Shown here piece by piece: positions 9,934 through 18,024 of a stretch of 33,565 nucleotides of DNA (within the stretch, counting starts at the first letter, position 1; the number at the start of each line of letters is the position of its first letter). The stretch spans positions 1 through 33,565 of the forward strand of contig MGOU01000022.1 of NCBI GenBank assembly GCA_001795385.1. The letters are read 5' to 3'. This DNA is from Clostridiales bacterium GWD2_32_19 (GTDB taxonomy: Bacteria > Bacillota > Clostridia > Lachnospirales > UBA12420). A program made the position numbers and the translations under genes. The notes under the pieces are model-generated. The model saw only the letters and a list, made by a program, of their open reading frames with translations. It did no database searches and was not told where the DNA came from.

Positions 9934-11346
9934 ATGAAAAAAACTAAAATAGTATGTACAATAGGGCCGGCTACGGAAAGCAAGGAAATGCTAGTTCAAT
10001 TAATTAAAGCAGGTATGAATGTTGTAAGACTCAATATGTCTCATGGGACACATGAACAACACGGAGAAAAGGTAGAAAAGGTAAAAGAGGTTAGGGAAAA
10101 ATTAAAGGTTCCTATCGCTATATTATTAGATACAAAAGGTCCTGAGATAAGGACTCATATGATGCAAGACGGAAGTGTAATACTAAAAACGGGACAAAAG
10201 ATGATAATTTCTATGGATGAGGTACTAGGAACAAATGAGAAAATATCAGTTACTTATAAAAACATGGCAAAAGATGTGAATATAGGAGATAAAATACTTA
10301 TTGATGATGGTTTAATAGAAATGGTAGTATTAGAAAAAAGGGATGATGAAATAGTAGTAGAAGTTAAAAATGATGCTGTATTGCTTGATAGAAAGAGTAT
10401 AAACATGCCAGCAACAAAGCTTCACTTTAATTTTATAAGCGAACAAGATAAATCAGATATAGAATGGGGTTTGACACAAGGTATTGACTTTATAGCAGCA
10501 TCATTTATAAGAAGGCCAAGTGATGTTTTGGAATTAAAACAATTATTGAAAGATAATAGAGCAGGACATGTAAAAATAATATCAAAGATAGAATGTCAAG
10601 AAGGTGTTCAAAAATTTGAAGAAATACTTGCACTATCTGATGGTATAATGGTAGCAAGAGGAGATTTGGGTGTTGAAGTTGATATGGAAGAGCTTCCTTC
10701 AATTCAAAAAATGTTAATTAGAAGATGTAATGAGGTTGGGAAACCAGTTATAACAGCTACTCAGATGCTAGAATCGATGAAATCAAATCCCAGACCTACA
10801 AGAGCAGAAGTAACTGATGTAGCAAATGCAATATATGATGGCACAAGTGCTATCATGTTATCTGCTGAAAGTGCATCTGGAAAGTATCCAATCGAAGCAG
10901 TAGAGGCAATGACAAGGATTGCACTAAAAACAGAAAGTTTACTTGAATATAATGAAAACTTCATTGATGTAAGTGATTCTGGATCAATTACAGAAGCTAT
11001 AAGTAGTGCAGCAGCTGATATGGCAGAAATACTAGGAGCTCATGCGATAATTGCTATGACTAAAACTGGAAGTACTGCTAATAAAGTATCTAAATATAGA
11101 AATAGATGTTCGCTTGTAGCTGTTACAGATGTTGAGTCAACATACAGACAATTAGCATTAACATGGGGTGCTATTCCTGCATTGTCGGACACAAAAGTAA
11201 CAACTGATGAAATGATGAATGAAGGAATTATAAAAGCTTTAGAGACGGGAGTAGTAGAAATAGGTGCTAAGGTTGTTATTACAAGTGGTATAGTACCTCA
11301 TGTCTCAGGAGCAACAAACATGATTAAAGTGCATGTAATAGAATAG
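9934..11346 (+). CDS. pyk: Pyruvate kinase
   Basis: Last step of glycolysis, phosphoenolpyruvate + ADP to pyruvate + ATP, in the cytoplasm. The motifs appear in order: N-terminal KIVCTIGPAT, substrate loop RLNMSHGTHEQH, LDTKGPEIRT, catalytic KIECQEGVQ, metal site MVARGDLGVEV, and ATQMLESM with PTRAEVTDVANAIYDGTSA. The Glu in TKGPEIRT is the form associated with K+-dependent enzymes. The C-terminal allosteric domain ends at residue 470, without the extra PEP-utilising domain found in many Bacillus enzymes. It stands alone, with its own promoter and terminator. The ATG at 9934 follows GGAGGT. Confidence 0.97.
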   Translation: MKKTKIVCTIGPATESKEMLVQLIKAGMNVVRLNMSHGTHEQHGEKVEKVKEVREKLKVPIAILLDTKGPEIRTHMMQDGSVILKTGQKMIISMDEVLGTNEKISVTYKNMAKDVNIGDKILIDDGLIEMVVLEKRDDEIVVEVKNDAVLLDRKSINMPATKLHFNFISEQDKSDIEWGLTQGIDFIAASFIRRPSDVLELKQLLKDNRAGHVKIISKIECQEGVQKFEEILALSDGIMVARGDLGVEVDMEELPSIQKMLIRRCNEVGKPVITATQMLESMKSNPRPTRAEVTDVANAIYDGTSAIMLSAESASGKYPIEAVEAMTRIALKTESLLEYNENFIDVSDSGSITEAISSAAADMAEILGAHAIIAMTKTGSTANKVSKYRNRCSLVAVTDVESTYRQLALTWGAIPALSDTKVTTDEMMNEGIIKALETGVVEIGAKVVITSGIVPHVSGATNMIKVHVIE

Positions 11347-11375
11347 TAGGGACTTGAATATTAAGATAACATTGT

Positions 11376-11405
11376 AAGGAGTGTAATTTATTACGCTTCT
11401 TTTTT
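11376..11405 (+). terminator. Terminator of pyk
   Basis: An 11-bp stem with two G-T pairs (11376-11386 / 11391-11401), a TTTA loop, and a T-run to 11405. Confidence 0.75.
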
Positions 11406-11409
11406 GCTA

Positions 11410-11438
11410 TTGCTAAAATATAAATAATATGGTAATAT
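11410..11438 (+). promoter_or_regulatory. Probable promoter of the RNase E/G gene
   Basis: TTGCTA (11410-11415), a 17-nt spacer and TAATAT (11433-11438), preceded by TGG as an extended -10. The leader is about 50 nt and contains the palindrome AGATATCT (11468-11475). Confidence 0.5.
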
Positions 11439-11491
11439 ACAAGGTATAAAAGTATGTTACTGGTATCAGATATCTATTTTGGGGGTTTCGT

Positions 11492-12682
11492 ATGCAAAAG
11501 ATTATTGTGAATGTGAATAAAAATGAAACACAAATTGCAATTATTGAAGATGATAAATTAGTTGAATTATATGTTGAAAATCCTGATGAAATGATAGCAG
11601 GTAATATATATACTGGCATAATAAAAAACAAACTCAAAAGTATGGAGTCTTTTTTTATAGACATAGGTCAGCAAAAAAATGGTTTTTTAGTAATTGAAAA
11701 AGATATAAAATTAAAAAACAAATCAGGTGATACAATTTTAGTACAAGTAAAAAAAGAGGAAACTGATGAAAAGGGAGCATATCTAACACAAGATATATCT
11801 ATAAATGGTAAGTATATAGTACTGCTACCACAAGGCAAGGAAGTTATGTTTTCGAAGAAAATAGTGTCTGAATCTAAAAAGAATGAGCTGTTAAAATTAA
11901 TTAATAAAATAAATAGTAGAAAATTTGGAGTCATAGTTCGCAAAGATACACTGGGTACGGGAACTGAACAGATAGAGAAAGAATATTATTCGCTAGTCGA
12001 AAAGTGGGATAAAATTTATTCAAATTATCAATACATGAAACCTCCTAAAATGATATATAAACAAGATATAGAAGAGTTTATATTTAACAATATGGTGAAT
12101 CGTGAAACTATGAAAATAATAATAAATGATGAAAAGGTTTACAATGGTATATTAAAGTATGCGAGTATATACGATAAAGATTTTGTGAAAAAAGTAGAGT
12201 TATATGAGGATGATAGACTTGATATGTTTGATTTATATAAAGTAAATGCTCAGATAGAAAGGGCATTAGGAAATAGGGTATGGCTAAAAAGTGGTGCGGA
12301 ACTTGTATTTGATAAAACAGAGGCAATGACGGTAATAGATGTTGATACTAGTAAGTTTGTAGGGAAAAAGGATAAGGAGCAGACGATATATAAGACTAAT
12401 ATTGAGGCCGCTCTTGAGATAGCAAGGCAAATAAGGATTAGAAATGTATCGGGCATAATAATAGTTGATTTTATCAATATGAAAAGCGAAAGCGATAAAG
12501 AAGAAATACTGAAAATATTGAAAGAGGAAACAAACAAAGATAGAACGAAAACTGTTATTGTTGGAATTACAAAACTTGGTCTCGTAGAGATAACGAGGCA
12601 AAAAACAAGAAAGAGTTTAGATGAAATATATAAACATGATTGCCCTAAATGTAGGGGAAAGGGAAAAGTGTTAAAGAGATAA
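11492..12682 (+). CDS. rng: Ribonuclease E/G family endoribonuclease
   Basis: Single-strand-specific endoribonuclease of mRNA decay and rRNA processing. The N-terminus has the RNase-H-like/S1 layout (YTGIIKNKLKSMESFFIDIG). The catalytic DNase-I-like part has IDVDTSKF (D283 and D285) and IIIVDFINM (D326), 43 residues apart as in E. coli RNase E D303/D346. The Zn-link CPKC is at the very C-terminus. At 396 aa it ends just after the Zn-link, without the C-terminal domains of longer members. The usual Asn of the metal site (E. coli N305) is Asp285 here. The ribosome binding site (GGGGGT) is weak. Clostridial species often have this gene although B. subtilis lacks it. Confidence 0.9.
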   Translation: MQKIIVNVNKNETQIAIIEDDKLVELYVENPDEMIAGNIYTGIIKNKLKSMESFFIDIGQQKNGFLVIEKDIKLKNKSGDTILVQVKKEETDEKGAYLTQDISINGKYIVLLPQGKEVMFSKKIVSESKKNELLKLINKINSRKFGVIVRKDTLGTGTEQIEKEYYSLVEKWDKIYSNYQYMKPPKMIYKQDIEEFIFNNMVNRETMKIIINDEKVYNGILKYASIYDKDFVKKVELYEDDRLDMFDLYKVNAQIERALGNRVWLKSGAELVFDKTEAMTVIDVDTSKFVGKKDKEQTIYKTNIEAALEIARQIRIRNVSGIIIVDFINMKSESDKEEILKILKEETNKDRTKTVIVGITKLGLVEITRQKTRKSLDEIYKHDCPKCRGKGKVLKR

Positions 12683-12733
12683 ATAAATTTAAATGCATTA
12701 CCAAAATATGACAATAATTTCACGAATAATGAG

Positions 12734-12744
12734 TATAATATAAT
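12734..12744 (+). promoter_or_regulatory. Overlapping TATAAT boxes before an unknown gene
   Basis: Two overlapping TATAAT hexamers (12734-12739 and 12739-12744) lie about 40 nt before the gene at 12782. The best -35 candidate, ATGACA at 12708-12713, is 20 nt away and therefore poorly spaced. Confidence 0.35.
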
Positions 12745-12781
12745 TAAAAATAAAATATTATATTATACGAGGAGTGATACT

Positions 12782-13426
12782 GTGGGAAAGATTTTGGACG
12801 GAATAAGTGACTTGATAAAAGGTAATGAAACAGAGGAAGTAGTTAAGCCAGTTAGTTTTGGGGTAGAAGAAAAATATGATAGTTTTACATCATTTATGGA
12901 CGAGCATGAAAAAGAGGTTACAGCGGTTGAAACTAGTAATTTGCATGAAATAGTTACATTCAATAAGCTTATACATATACATGAATTAATGAGACTTAAA
13001 GATGAACAAGAAAAGTTGAAACAGGATGACGCATTTAATCATACAATGGGAAAAGGTGTCACTCAGGCTATATGGGATATACATTTTAAGAATGATGAAA
13101 GTTTAAGGAAACTTCAAGTTAAAGAAAAATCAATTAATAAACTCATGGACAATCAAAACGGTAACAACAGTGAAGTTAAAGATGCAGGTGTAGAGGTTGA
13201 TAGAGCTTTTGCAGCTGTTTTATCTAAGATAGATCCAGAAGTTACAAGAGTCTGTTTGGAGAGTCGAGGTGATATCAGTAGACCTGATAGCCCTAGACCT
13301 GTTGACATTTTAGCAGAAATAGTTAGTTGTATTTCTTTGAAAGGGCATGAGCAATTTATAGAAGAGGTATTAGTATTAATAAGAAAGTATGAGCAAAAAA
13401 AACAAATTGAACTATTAGATATATAA
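12782..13426 (+). CDS. Uncharacterised 214-aa cytoplasmic protein
   Basis: I do not recognise this protein. It starts with GTG at 12782, seven nt after GAGGAG, and is followed by its own terminator. The N-terminal 45 residues are acidic and low in complexity. Residues 48-135 are predicted helical and very charged, with HIHELM, DEQEKLKQDD and an Asn-rich stretch DNQNGNNSE. The C-terminal part (145-214) looks like a compact helical domain with SRPDSPRPVDILAEIV and the tail IRKYEQKKQIELLDI. There is no signal peptide, membrane span or cysteine motif. It sits as a monocistronic unit between the RNase and ftsK genes; no function is implied by that. Confidence 0.8.
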   Translation: MGKILDGISDLIKGNETEEVVKPVSFGVEEKYDSFTSFMDEHEKEVTAVETSNLHEIVTFNKLIHIHELMRLKDEQEKLKQDDAFNHTMGKGVTQAIWDIHFKNDESLRKLQVKEKSINKLMDNQNGNNSEVKDAGVEVDRAFAAVLSKIDPEVTRVCLESRGDISRPDSPRPVDILAEIVSCISLKGHEQFIEEVLVLIRKYEQKKQIELLDI

Positions 13427-13447
13427 GGTAAAAAGATAAAGAAAAAG

Positions 13448-13480
13448 ATTCAAGTTGAAAATAAAACTTGAATTTTTTTT
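13448..13480 (+). terminator. Terminator of the 214-aa gene
   Basis: ATTCAAGTT (13448-13456) pairs with AACTTGAAT (13465-13473) and is followed by a T-tract to 13480. Confidence 0.8.
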
Positions 13481-13496
13481 GTTTATAAGGTAAAAT
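13468..13496 (+). promoter_or_regulatory. Possible ftsK promoter overlapping the terminator
   Basis: TTGAAT (13468-13473), 17 nt, then TAAAAT (13491-13496). The -35 lies within the right arm of the upstream terminator, so the gap serves both purposes if this is real. Confidence 0.4.
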
Positions 13497-13526
13497 AAGG
13501 TTAGTGGCAGAGGAGTGTTGATAAAA

Positions 13527-15854
13527 ATGGCTAGGAAGAAAACTAAAAAGCAAATGACACAAGTTAAAATGATACAAATAGAGATAGTAGGAATAGCTAT
13601 AGTAGCACTCGCAATACTTACTGCGATTAGTTTATATTATACTCAAAACGGATACATGATAGAGTTTTTGAGAAATAGTCTTTTGTATGTATTCGGAACC
13701 GCGGCTTATATTGTACCGATTGCTTTGGTAGTTTATGTTGTTATGGTTGTTAAGGATCACGAGACAGAGGTAGATTATTTTAAAATAATACCTATTATTT
13801 TCTTTGTAATAATGATCACTGCATTTATATATGCAGAAAAAGTACAAATAGGTGATATAGCTACAGGTAATTCTGTTTTTGCAAGTCTGGAAGAAGGGTT
13901 GCTAGGTAAATCTTTTGGAAGCCTTTTAGTAAGTATATTTGGAGTTTTTGGTACATATGTAATATTGGTTCTTTTAGTCGCAGTATATTTTGTTAATATA
14001 ACAAAGAAATCTATTATAAAAATAATTAGAAGCTTTGTAAAATCAGGATATACAGGCACGAAAGGGATTGCACAAAATGTTGCAAGCAAAATAAAGGAAA
14101 AGCAAATTTCGATAATGGAGGCAAATGAGCAGATAGAAAAAAATGAGTTTCTGTATGGAAAAGCAAACCCAACCGACAAAAAGAAAATTCACGATATTAT
14201 AATAGAGAAAGAAAATGAAGATGATAAAAAGGACATAGCTACTAATTGTGAAGACGAAGATATCAAAATATTTGGAGTCGATAGCAGTGGAGAGATAGCT
14301 ATGACGCCGGTAGAATCAGATGGAAAGGATGATTTAAAGATAGGTTTGTATGAAAAGTCAGTAAAAGAAGTAAAACCAAAGGTCATAAAACCAGTAGAAA
14401 CAGGAATTACGGATGGAGAACATATATTAAAACCAGAAAAGATGCCATATAAGTTTCCTAACATATCATTTTTAAACAGAAATCCTAATACGGGAAGTAA
14501 TGATTCACGAAAAGAAGTCTTAGAGAATGCAGATAAACTAGAGTTGACTCTTGGTAGTTTCGGAGTAAAAGCTAAAGTTATACAAGTAAATAAAGGGCCA
14601 ACTGTTACAAGATATGAGCTCCAACCGAGTGTTGGGGTTAAGGTGAGCAAAATAGTAAACTTGGCAGATGATATAGCATTAAATTTGGCTGCAGTGGGTG
14701 TAAGAATAGAGGCACCCATACCTGGCAAAGCTGCTATTGGTATTGAGATACCAAATAAGGTTACGAATTCGGTATATTTAAGAGAGGTAATTGACACTGA
14801 TGTATTTAAACAATCCGAGTCAAAAGTGTCAGTAGGACTAGGTAAAGATATAACTGGTAAAGAGGTAGTAATTGACCTTGCTAAAATGCCACATTTATTA
14901 ATTGCAGGATCAACAGGTTCTGGTAAAAGTGTATGTATAAACTCGATAATAGCGAGCTTGCTCTATAAATCTAATCCAAATGAAGTGAAGCTTCTTATGA
15001 TAGACCCCAAGGTGGTTGAACTTAAAATGTATAACGGTATACCGCATCTACTTATACCAGTAGTAACGGATCCGAAAAAAGCAGCAAGTGCTTTAAATTG
15101 GGCTGTTGCAGAGATGCTAAATAGATATAATACTTTTGCGGAAAACAATGTACGGGATATAAAAGGTTATAATAAGATGCTTAAGGAGAAAAAAGAGGAT
15201 TTCGTAATGCCCCAAATTATCATTATAATTGATGAGCTTGCAGACCTTATGATGGCTACCCCAAAAGATGTTGAAGATGCTATTTGCAGGTTGGCACAGA
15301 TGGCACGCGCCGCAGGAATGCACCTAATTATAGCAACGCAAAGACCTTCTGTTGATGTAATTACAGGTGTTATAAAGGCGAATATACCATCAAGAATAGC
15401 ATTTGCTGTATCATCAAATGTTGATTCTAGAACTATCCTTGACATGGCAGGAGCTGAGAAATTATTAGGTAAGGGAGATATGTTATATCACCCAGTAGGT
15501 GAGGGTAAGCCTAAACGTATACAGGGAGCTTTTATTTCAGATAAGGAAATTGAAAAAATAGTTGATTTTATAAAGAAGGATGGAGTTATAGAATATAAAA
15601 AAGAAATAATAGAAGAGATAACAAATAGAAACATAGCTGGGGATAATAATGAAGATGGTGAAGATGATGAATTAATAGATGAAGCTATAGAGTTGGTAAT
15701 GGATAAAGAAAAAGCATCAATATCTATGTTTCAAAGAGCCTTCAAAATAGGATACAATAGAGCTGCAAGATTGATGGACCAACTAGAAGCAAAAGGTGTA
15801 GTAAGTTCTGAAGAAGGGACGAAGCCGAGAAGAGTATTAAGTCTGAGAGAATGA
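13527..15854 (+). CDS. ftsK: DNA translocase FtsK/SpoIIIE
   Basis: Septal DNA pump that clears chromosome ends during division or moves DNA into the forespore. Four hydrophobic helices occupy roughly residues 15-165. A charged linker follows, then the alpha domain and the RecA-like motor with Walker A GSTGSGKS at about 461-468 and Walker B IIIIIDELADLM. Near the end is the gamma winged helix (FQRAFKIGYNRAARLMDQLE) that reads DNA polarity sequences. Frame-compatible starts exist at GTG 13515 and TTG 13518, but both crowd the AGAGGAG site. ATG 13527 gives MARKKTKKQ and about 775 aa. FtsK and SpoIIIE cannot be told apart from one paralogue. It heads a run with folD. Confidence 0.95.
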   Translation: MARKKTKKQMTQVKMIQIEIVGIAIVALAILTAISLYYTQNGYMIEFLRNSLLYVFGTAAYIVPIALVVYVVMVVKDHETEVDYFKIIPIIFFVIMITAFIYAEKVQIGDIATGNSVFASLEEGLLGKSFGSLLVSIFGVFGTYVILVLLVAVYFVNITKKSIIKIIRSFVKSGYTGTKGIAQNVASKIKEKQISIMEANEQIEKNEFLYGKANPTDKKKIHDIIIEKENEDDKKDIATNCEDEDIKIFGVDSSGEIAMTPVESDGKDDLKIGLYEKSVKEVKPKVIKPVETGITDGEHILKPEKMPYKFPNISFLNRNPNTGSNDSRKEVLENADKLELTLGSFGVKAKVIQVNKGPTVTRYELQPSVGVKVSKIVNLADDIALNLAAVGVRIEAPIPGKAAIGIEIPNKVTNSVYLREVIDTDVFKQSESKVSVGLGKDITGKEVVIDLAKMPHLLIAGSTGSGKSVCINSIIASLLYKSNPNEVKLLMIDPKVVELKMYNGIPHLLIPVVTDPKKAASALNWAVAEMLNRYNTFAENNVRDIKGYNKMLKEKKEDFVMPQIIIIIDELADLMMATPKDVEDAICRLAQMARAAGMHLIIATQRPSVDVITGVIKANIPSRIAFAVSSNVDSRTILDMAGAEKLLGKGDMLYHPVGEGKPKRIQGAFISDKEIEKIVDFIKKDGVIEYKKEIIEEITNRNIAGDNNEDGEDDELIDEAIELVMDKEKASISMFQRAFKIGYNRAARLMDQLEAKGVVSSEEGTKPRRVLSLRE

Positions 15855-15869
15855 TAAGGAGAAGATATA

Positions 15870-16724
15870 ATGATATTAATTGATGGCAAGTTACTTGCAA
15901 GTGAGATAAAAGAAAAGTTAAAAGTAGAGGTAAGTGAATTAAAGCAAAAAAATATACATCCAAAGCTAGCTGTTATACTAGTAGGAGACGACTTTGCATC
16001 TAAAAAGTATGTAAATAATAAAAAAATTGCATGTGAATATGTTGGTATAGAGCAAGAACTGATTGAATTAGGTTCGGACATTATAGAAGAAGAGTTGATC
16101 AAGGTTATTGAAAAATTAAATAACGATGAAAGCGTACACGGAATATTAGTTCAATTACCATTACCTAAACATATTGATTCATATAAAATAATTAGTATAA
16201 TAAATCCAAATAAGGATGTGGATGGTTTTCATCCTGAAAATGTAGGAAAACTAAGTATTGGATGTGAAGGTCTTATTTCTTGTACACCCAATGGAATAAT
16301 GAGATTACTTGAGAAGTATAACATAGATGTTTGGGGTAAGAATTGCGTGGTTATAGGAAAGAGTAACATTGTAGGCAAACCGATTACTATGTTACTCCTC
16401 AAAGAAAACGCAACTGTGACGGTGTGTCATATTGAAACGAGAGATATTTCTAGTATAACAAGACAGGCAGATGTAATTATAGTTGCGGCAGGTAAACTTG
16501 GACTTATTACATCAGATATGATAAAACCGGGTGTTGTGATTATTGATGTGGGTATAAATAGGAATGAAGATAATGAAATATGTGGAGATGTAGACTTTGA
16601 TGGCTGTAAAAACAAGGCCTCGTATCTAACACCTGTACCTGGTGGGGTAGGACCGATGACTATAGCGATGCTAATGGAAAATTGCGTAAAGGTGGCGAAA
16701 AACATAAGCCTCTATCATGAGTGA
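15870..16724 (+). CDS. folD: Bifunctional methylene-THF dehydrogenase/cyclohydrolase
   Basis: Interconverts 5,10-methylene-, methenyl- and 10-formyl-tetrahydrofolate, supplying one-carbon units for purines and formyl-Met-tRNA. The motifs are SKKYVNNKKIACEYVGI with the catalytic Lys, VQLPLPKHID, PNKDVDGFHPENVGKL, the cofactor-site GKSNIVGKPITMLLL, and the C-terminal PVPGGVGPMTIAMLMEN. At 284 aa it is standard. It lies 15 nt after ftsK with its own AAGGAG. The nearby def gene makes functional sense, since def removes the formyl group that this pathway supplies. Confidence 0.97.
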   Translation: MILIDGKLLASEIKEKLKVEVSELKQKNIHPKLAVILVGDDFASKKYVNNKKIACEYVGIEQELIELGSDIIEEELIKVIEKLNNDESVHGILVQLPLPKHIDSYKIISIINPNKDVDGFHPENVGKLSIGCEGLISCTPNGIMRLLEKYNIDVWGKNCVVIGKSNIVGKPITMLLLKENATVTVCHIETRDISSITRQADVIIVAAGKLGLITSDMIKPGVVIIDVGINRNEDNEICGDVDFDGCKNKASYLTPVPGGVGPMTIAMLMENCVKVAKNISLYHE

Positions 16725-16748
16725 TACATAAAAAAGGAGAAGAAACGC

Positions 16749-17384
16749 ATGACTAAAAGAGATTATACACATGGGGAAGAAATAGCTAATTTTATTACAC
16801 ATTATGTTGGGACAGGGCTTGCAGTTGCAGCACTTGTCTTGCTTGTTGTGCAAGCAGTAACTAAAGGTGGAACGCTACATATTATAAGTTATACTATATT
16901 CGGGGCAGCACTTATATTTTCATATTCTATGTCTGGTACATATCACTTAGTTCCTAAGGGTTGTACAGCAAAAAAGGTAATGAAAATACTAGATCATTCG
17001 GCAATATATGTCCTTATTGCAGGTTCATATACACCTTATTTGCTTACTGTTCTAAAGGGTAATGAAGCCTGGATTTTATTTGGGGTCCAGTGGATACTTG
17101 TAGTGATTGGAGTATTAATGGAGATAAAAATTTCAGGTAAATACATGTACTTAACAACTGGAGTATACCTTGCAATGGGATGGATGGTAGTATCGGTATT
17201 TGGAAAGCTACAAGAGTCACTAAACTCGACATCACTATGGCTACTAATTGCAGGAGGAATAGCGTATACAGTAGGAACGATATTTTATGTGATGAAGAAA
17301 GTAAGGTATATGCATATGGTATGGCATTTGTTTGTACTAGCCGGAAGTATACTGATATTTCTATCAGTGTATTTGTCGGTGTAA
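16749..17384 (+). CDS. Hemolysin III-like membrane protein (PAQR superfamily)
   Basis: About seven predicted membrane helices fill 211 aa. The N-terminal motif GEEIANFITHYVG, the SGTYHL segment, DHSAIYVLIAGSYTP and the terminal HMVWHLFVLAGS supply the conserved His/Asp residues thought to bind Zn in this family. Despite the name, bacterial members are not proven toxins; a membrane homeostasis or ceramidase-like hydrolase role is suggested for the superfamily. It lies 24 nt after folD, in the same transcript. Confidence 0.88.
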   Translation: MTKRDYTHGEEIANFITHYVGTGLAVAALVLLVVQAVTKGGTLHIISYTIFGAALIFSYSMSGTYHLVPKGCTAKKVMKILDHSAIYVLIAGSYTPYLLTVLKGNEAWILFGVQWILVVIGVLMEIKISGKYMYLTTGVYLAMGWMVVSVFGKLQESLNSTSLWLLIAGGIAYTVGTIFYVMKKVRYMHMVWHLFVLAGSILIFLSVYLSV

Positions 17385-17439
17385 GGTAAAGATAATAGAG
17401 TGATAATGAATGAAAGGTCATATTATGGGGGGTAGTACT

Positions 17440-17970
17440 GTGCTAGAGATAAAAACAATAGGTGATGAAGTGCTAAAGCAAAAGGCAAAAAAGGTAGCGA
17501 AGAAAGATATAGCTTCGAGGATGGATTTTATAAATGAAATGAAGGAGATAATGCATAAAAACGGGAAAGCTGTAGGAATAGCAGCTCCTCAGGTGGGTAT
17601 ATCTGAACAGATAATTGTTATAGAAATAAAAGATACGCCAACATATTTAAATACTAAACCATTACCACTTACAATTATGATAAACCCTAGAGTAACACCA
17701 CTTACAAAAGAAAAAGCAGATGGATATGAAGGGTGTTCAAGCGCAATTGCAATAATGGGAATTGTTCCGAGATATAAAAAGATTTTAGTCGAGTACATAG
17801 ATGAAAAGGGAAAAAACCATAAACTAGAGCTTGAGGATTTTCAAGCAAGAGTAGTGCAACATGAAGTTGATCACTTAAAAGGGATAATGTTTTTCGAAAG
17901 AGTAAAAGATACAAAGACATTTATAACTAGGGAAAATCATAGAAAATATGTTTTAAAGATAGAGGAATAG
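17440..17970 (+). CDS. def: Peptide deformylase
   Basis: Removes the N-formyl group from nascent proteins with a Cys/His/His-bound metal. Motif 1 is VGIAAPQVG, motif 2 EGCSS (commonly EGCLS) and motif 3 QHEVDHLKG. All three metal ligands and the catalytic Glu are present. The frame is open to an ATG at 17410. However, GGGGGG at 17427-17432 is placed for the GTG at 17440, which gives the family-like start (V/M)LEIKTIGDEVL and about 176 aa; the longer start cannot be excluded. It lies between the hemolysin-III-like gene and rimO on one strand. Confidence 0.93.
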   Translation: MLEIKTIGDEVLKQKAKKVAKKDIASRMDFINEMKEIMHKNGKAVGIAAPQVGISEQIIVIEIKDTPTYLNTKPLPLTIMINPRVTPLTKEKADGYEGCSSAIAIMGIVPRYKKILVEYIDEKGKNHKLELEDFQARVVQHEVDHLKGIMFFERVKDTKTFITRENHRKYVLKIEE

Positions 17971-18024
17971 AAAGTGTCAAAAGTTTTATGAAAAAATGAA
18001 AACCTCAAAGAAAGGATGCATAAT

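Noticed and set aside
14189-14797. 202-aa minus-strand ORF inside ftsK
   Set aside because: Shadow of the FtsK linker and alpha domain; the sense frame is full length and conserved.
16749-17384. Hemolysin III-like gene as a virulence factor
   Set aside because: PAQR-type proteins are widespread in harmless bacteria; the housekeeping context gives no support for a toxin.
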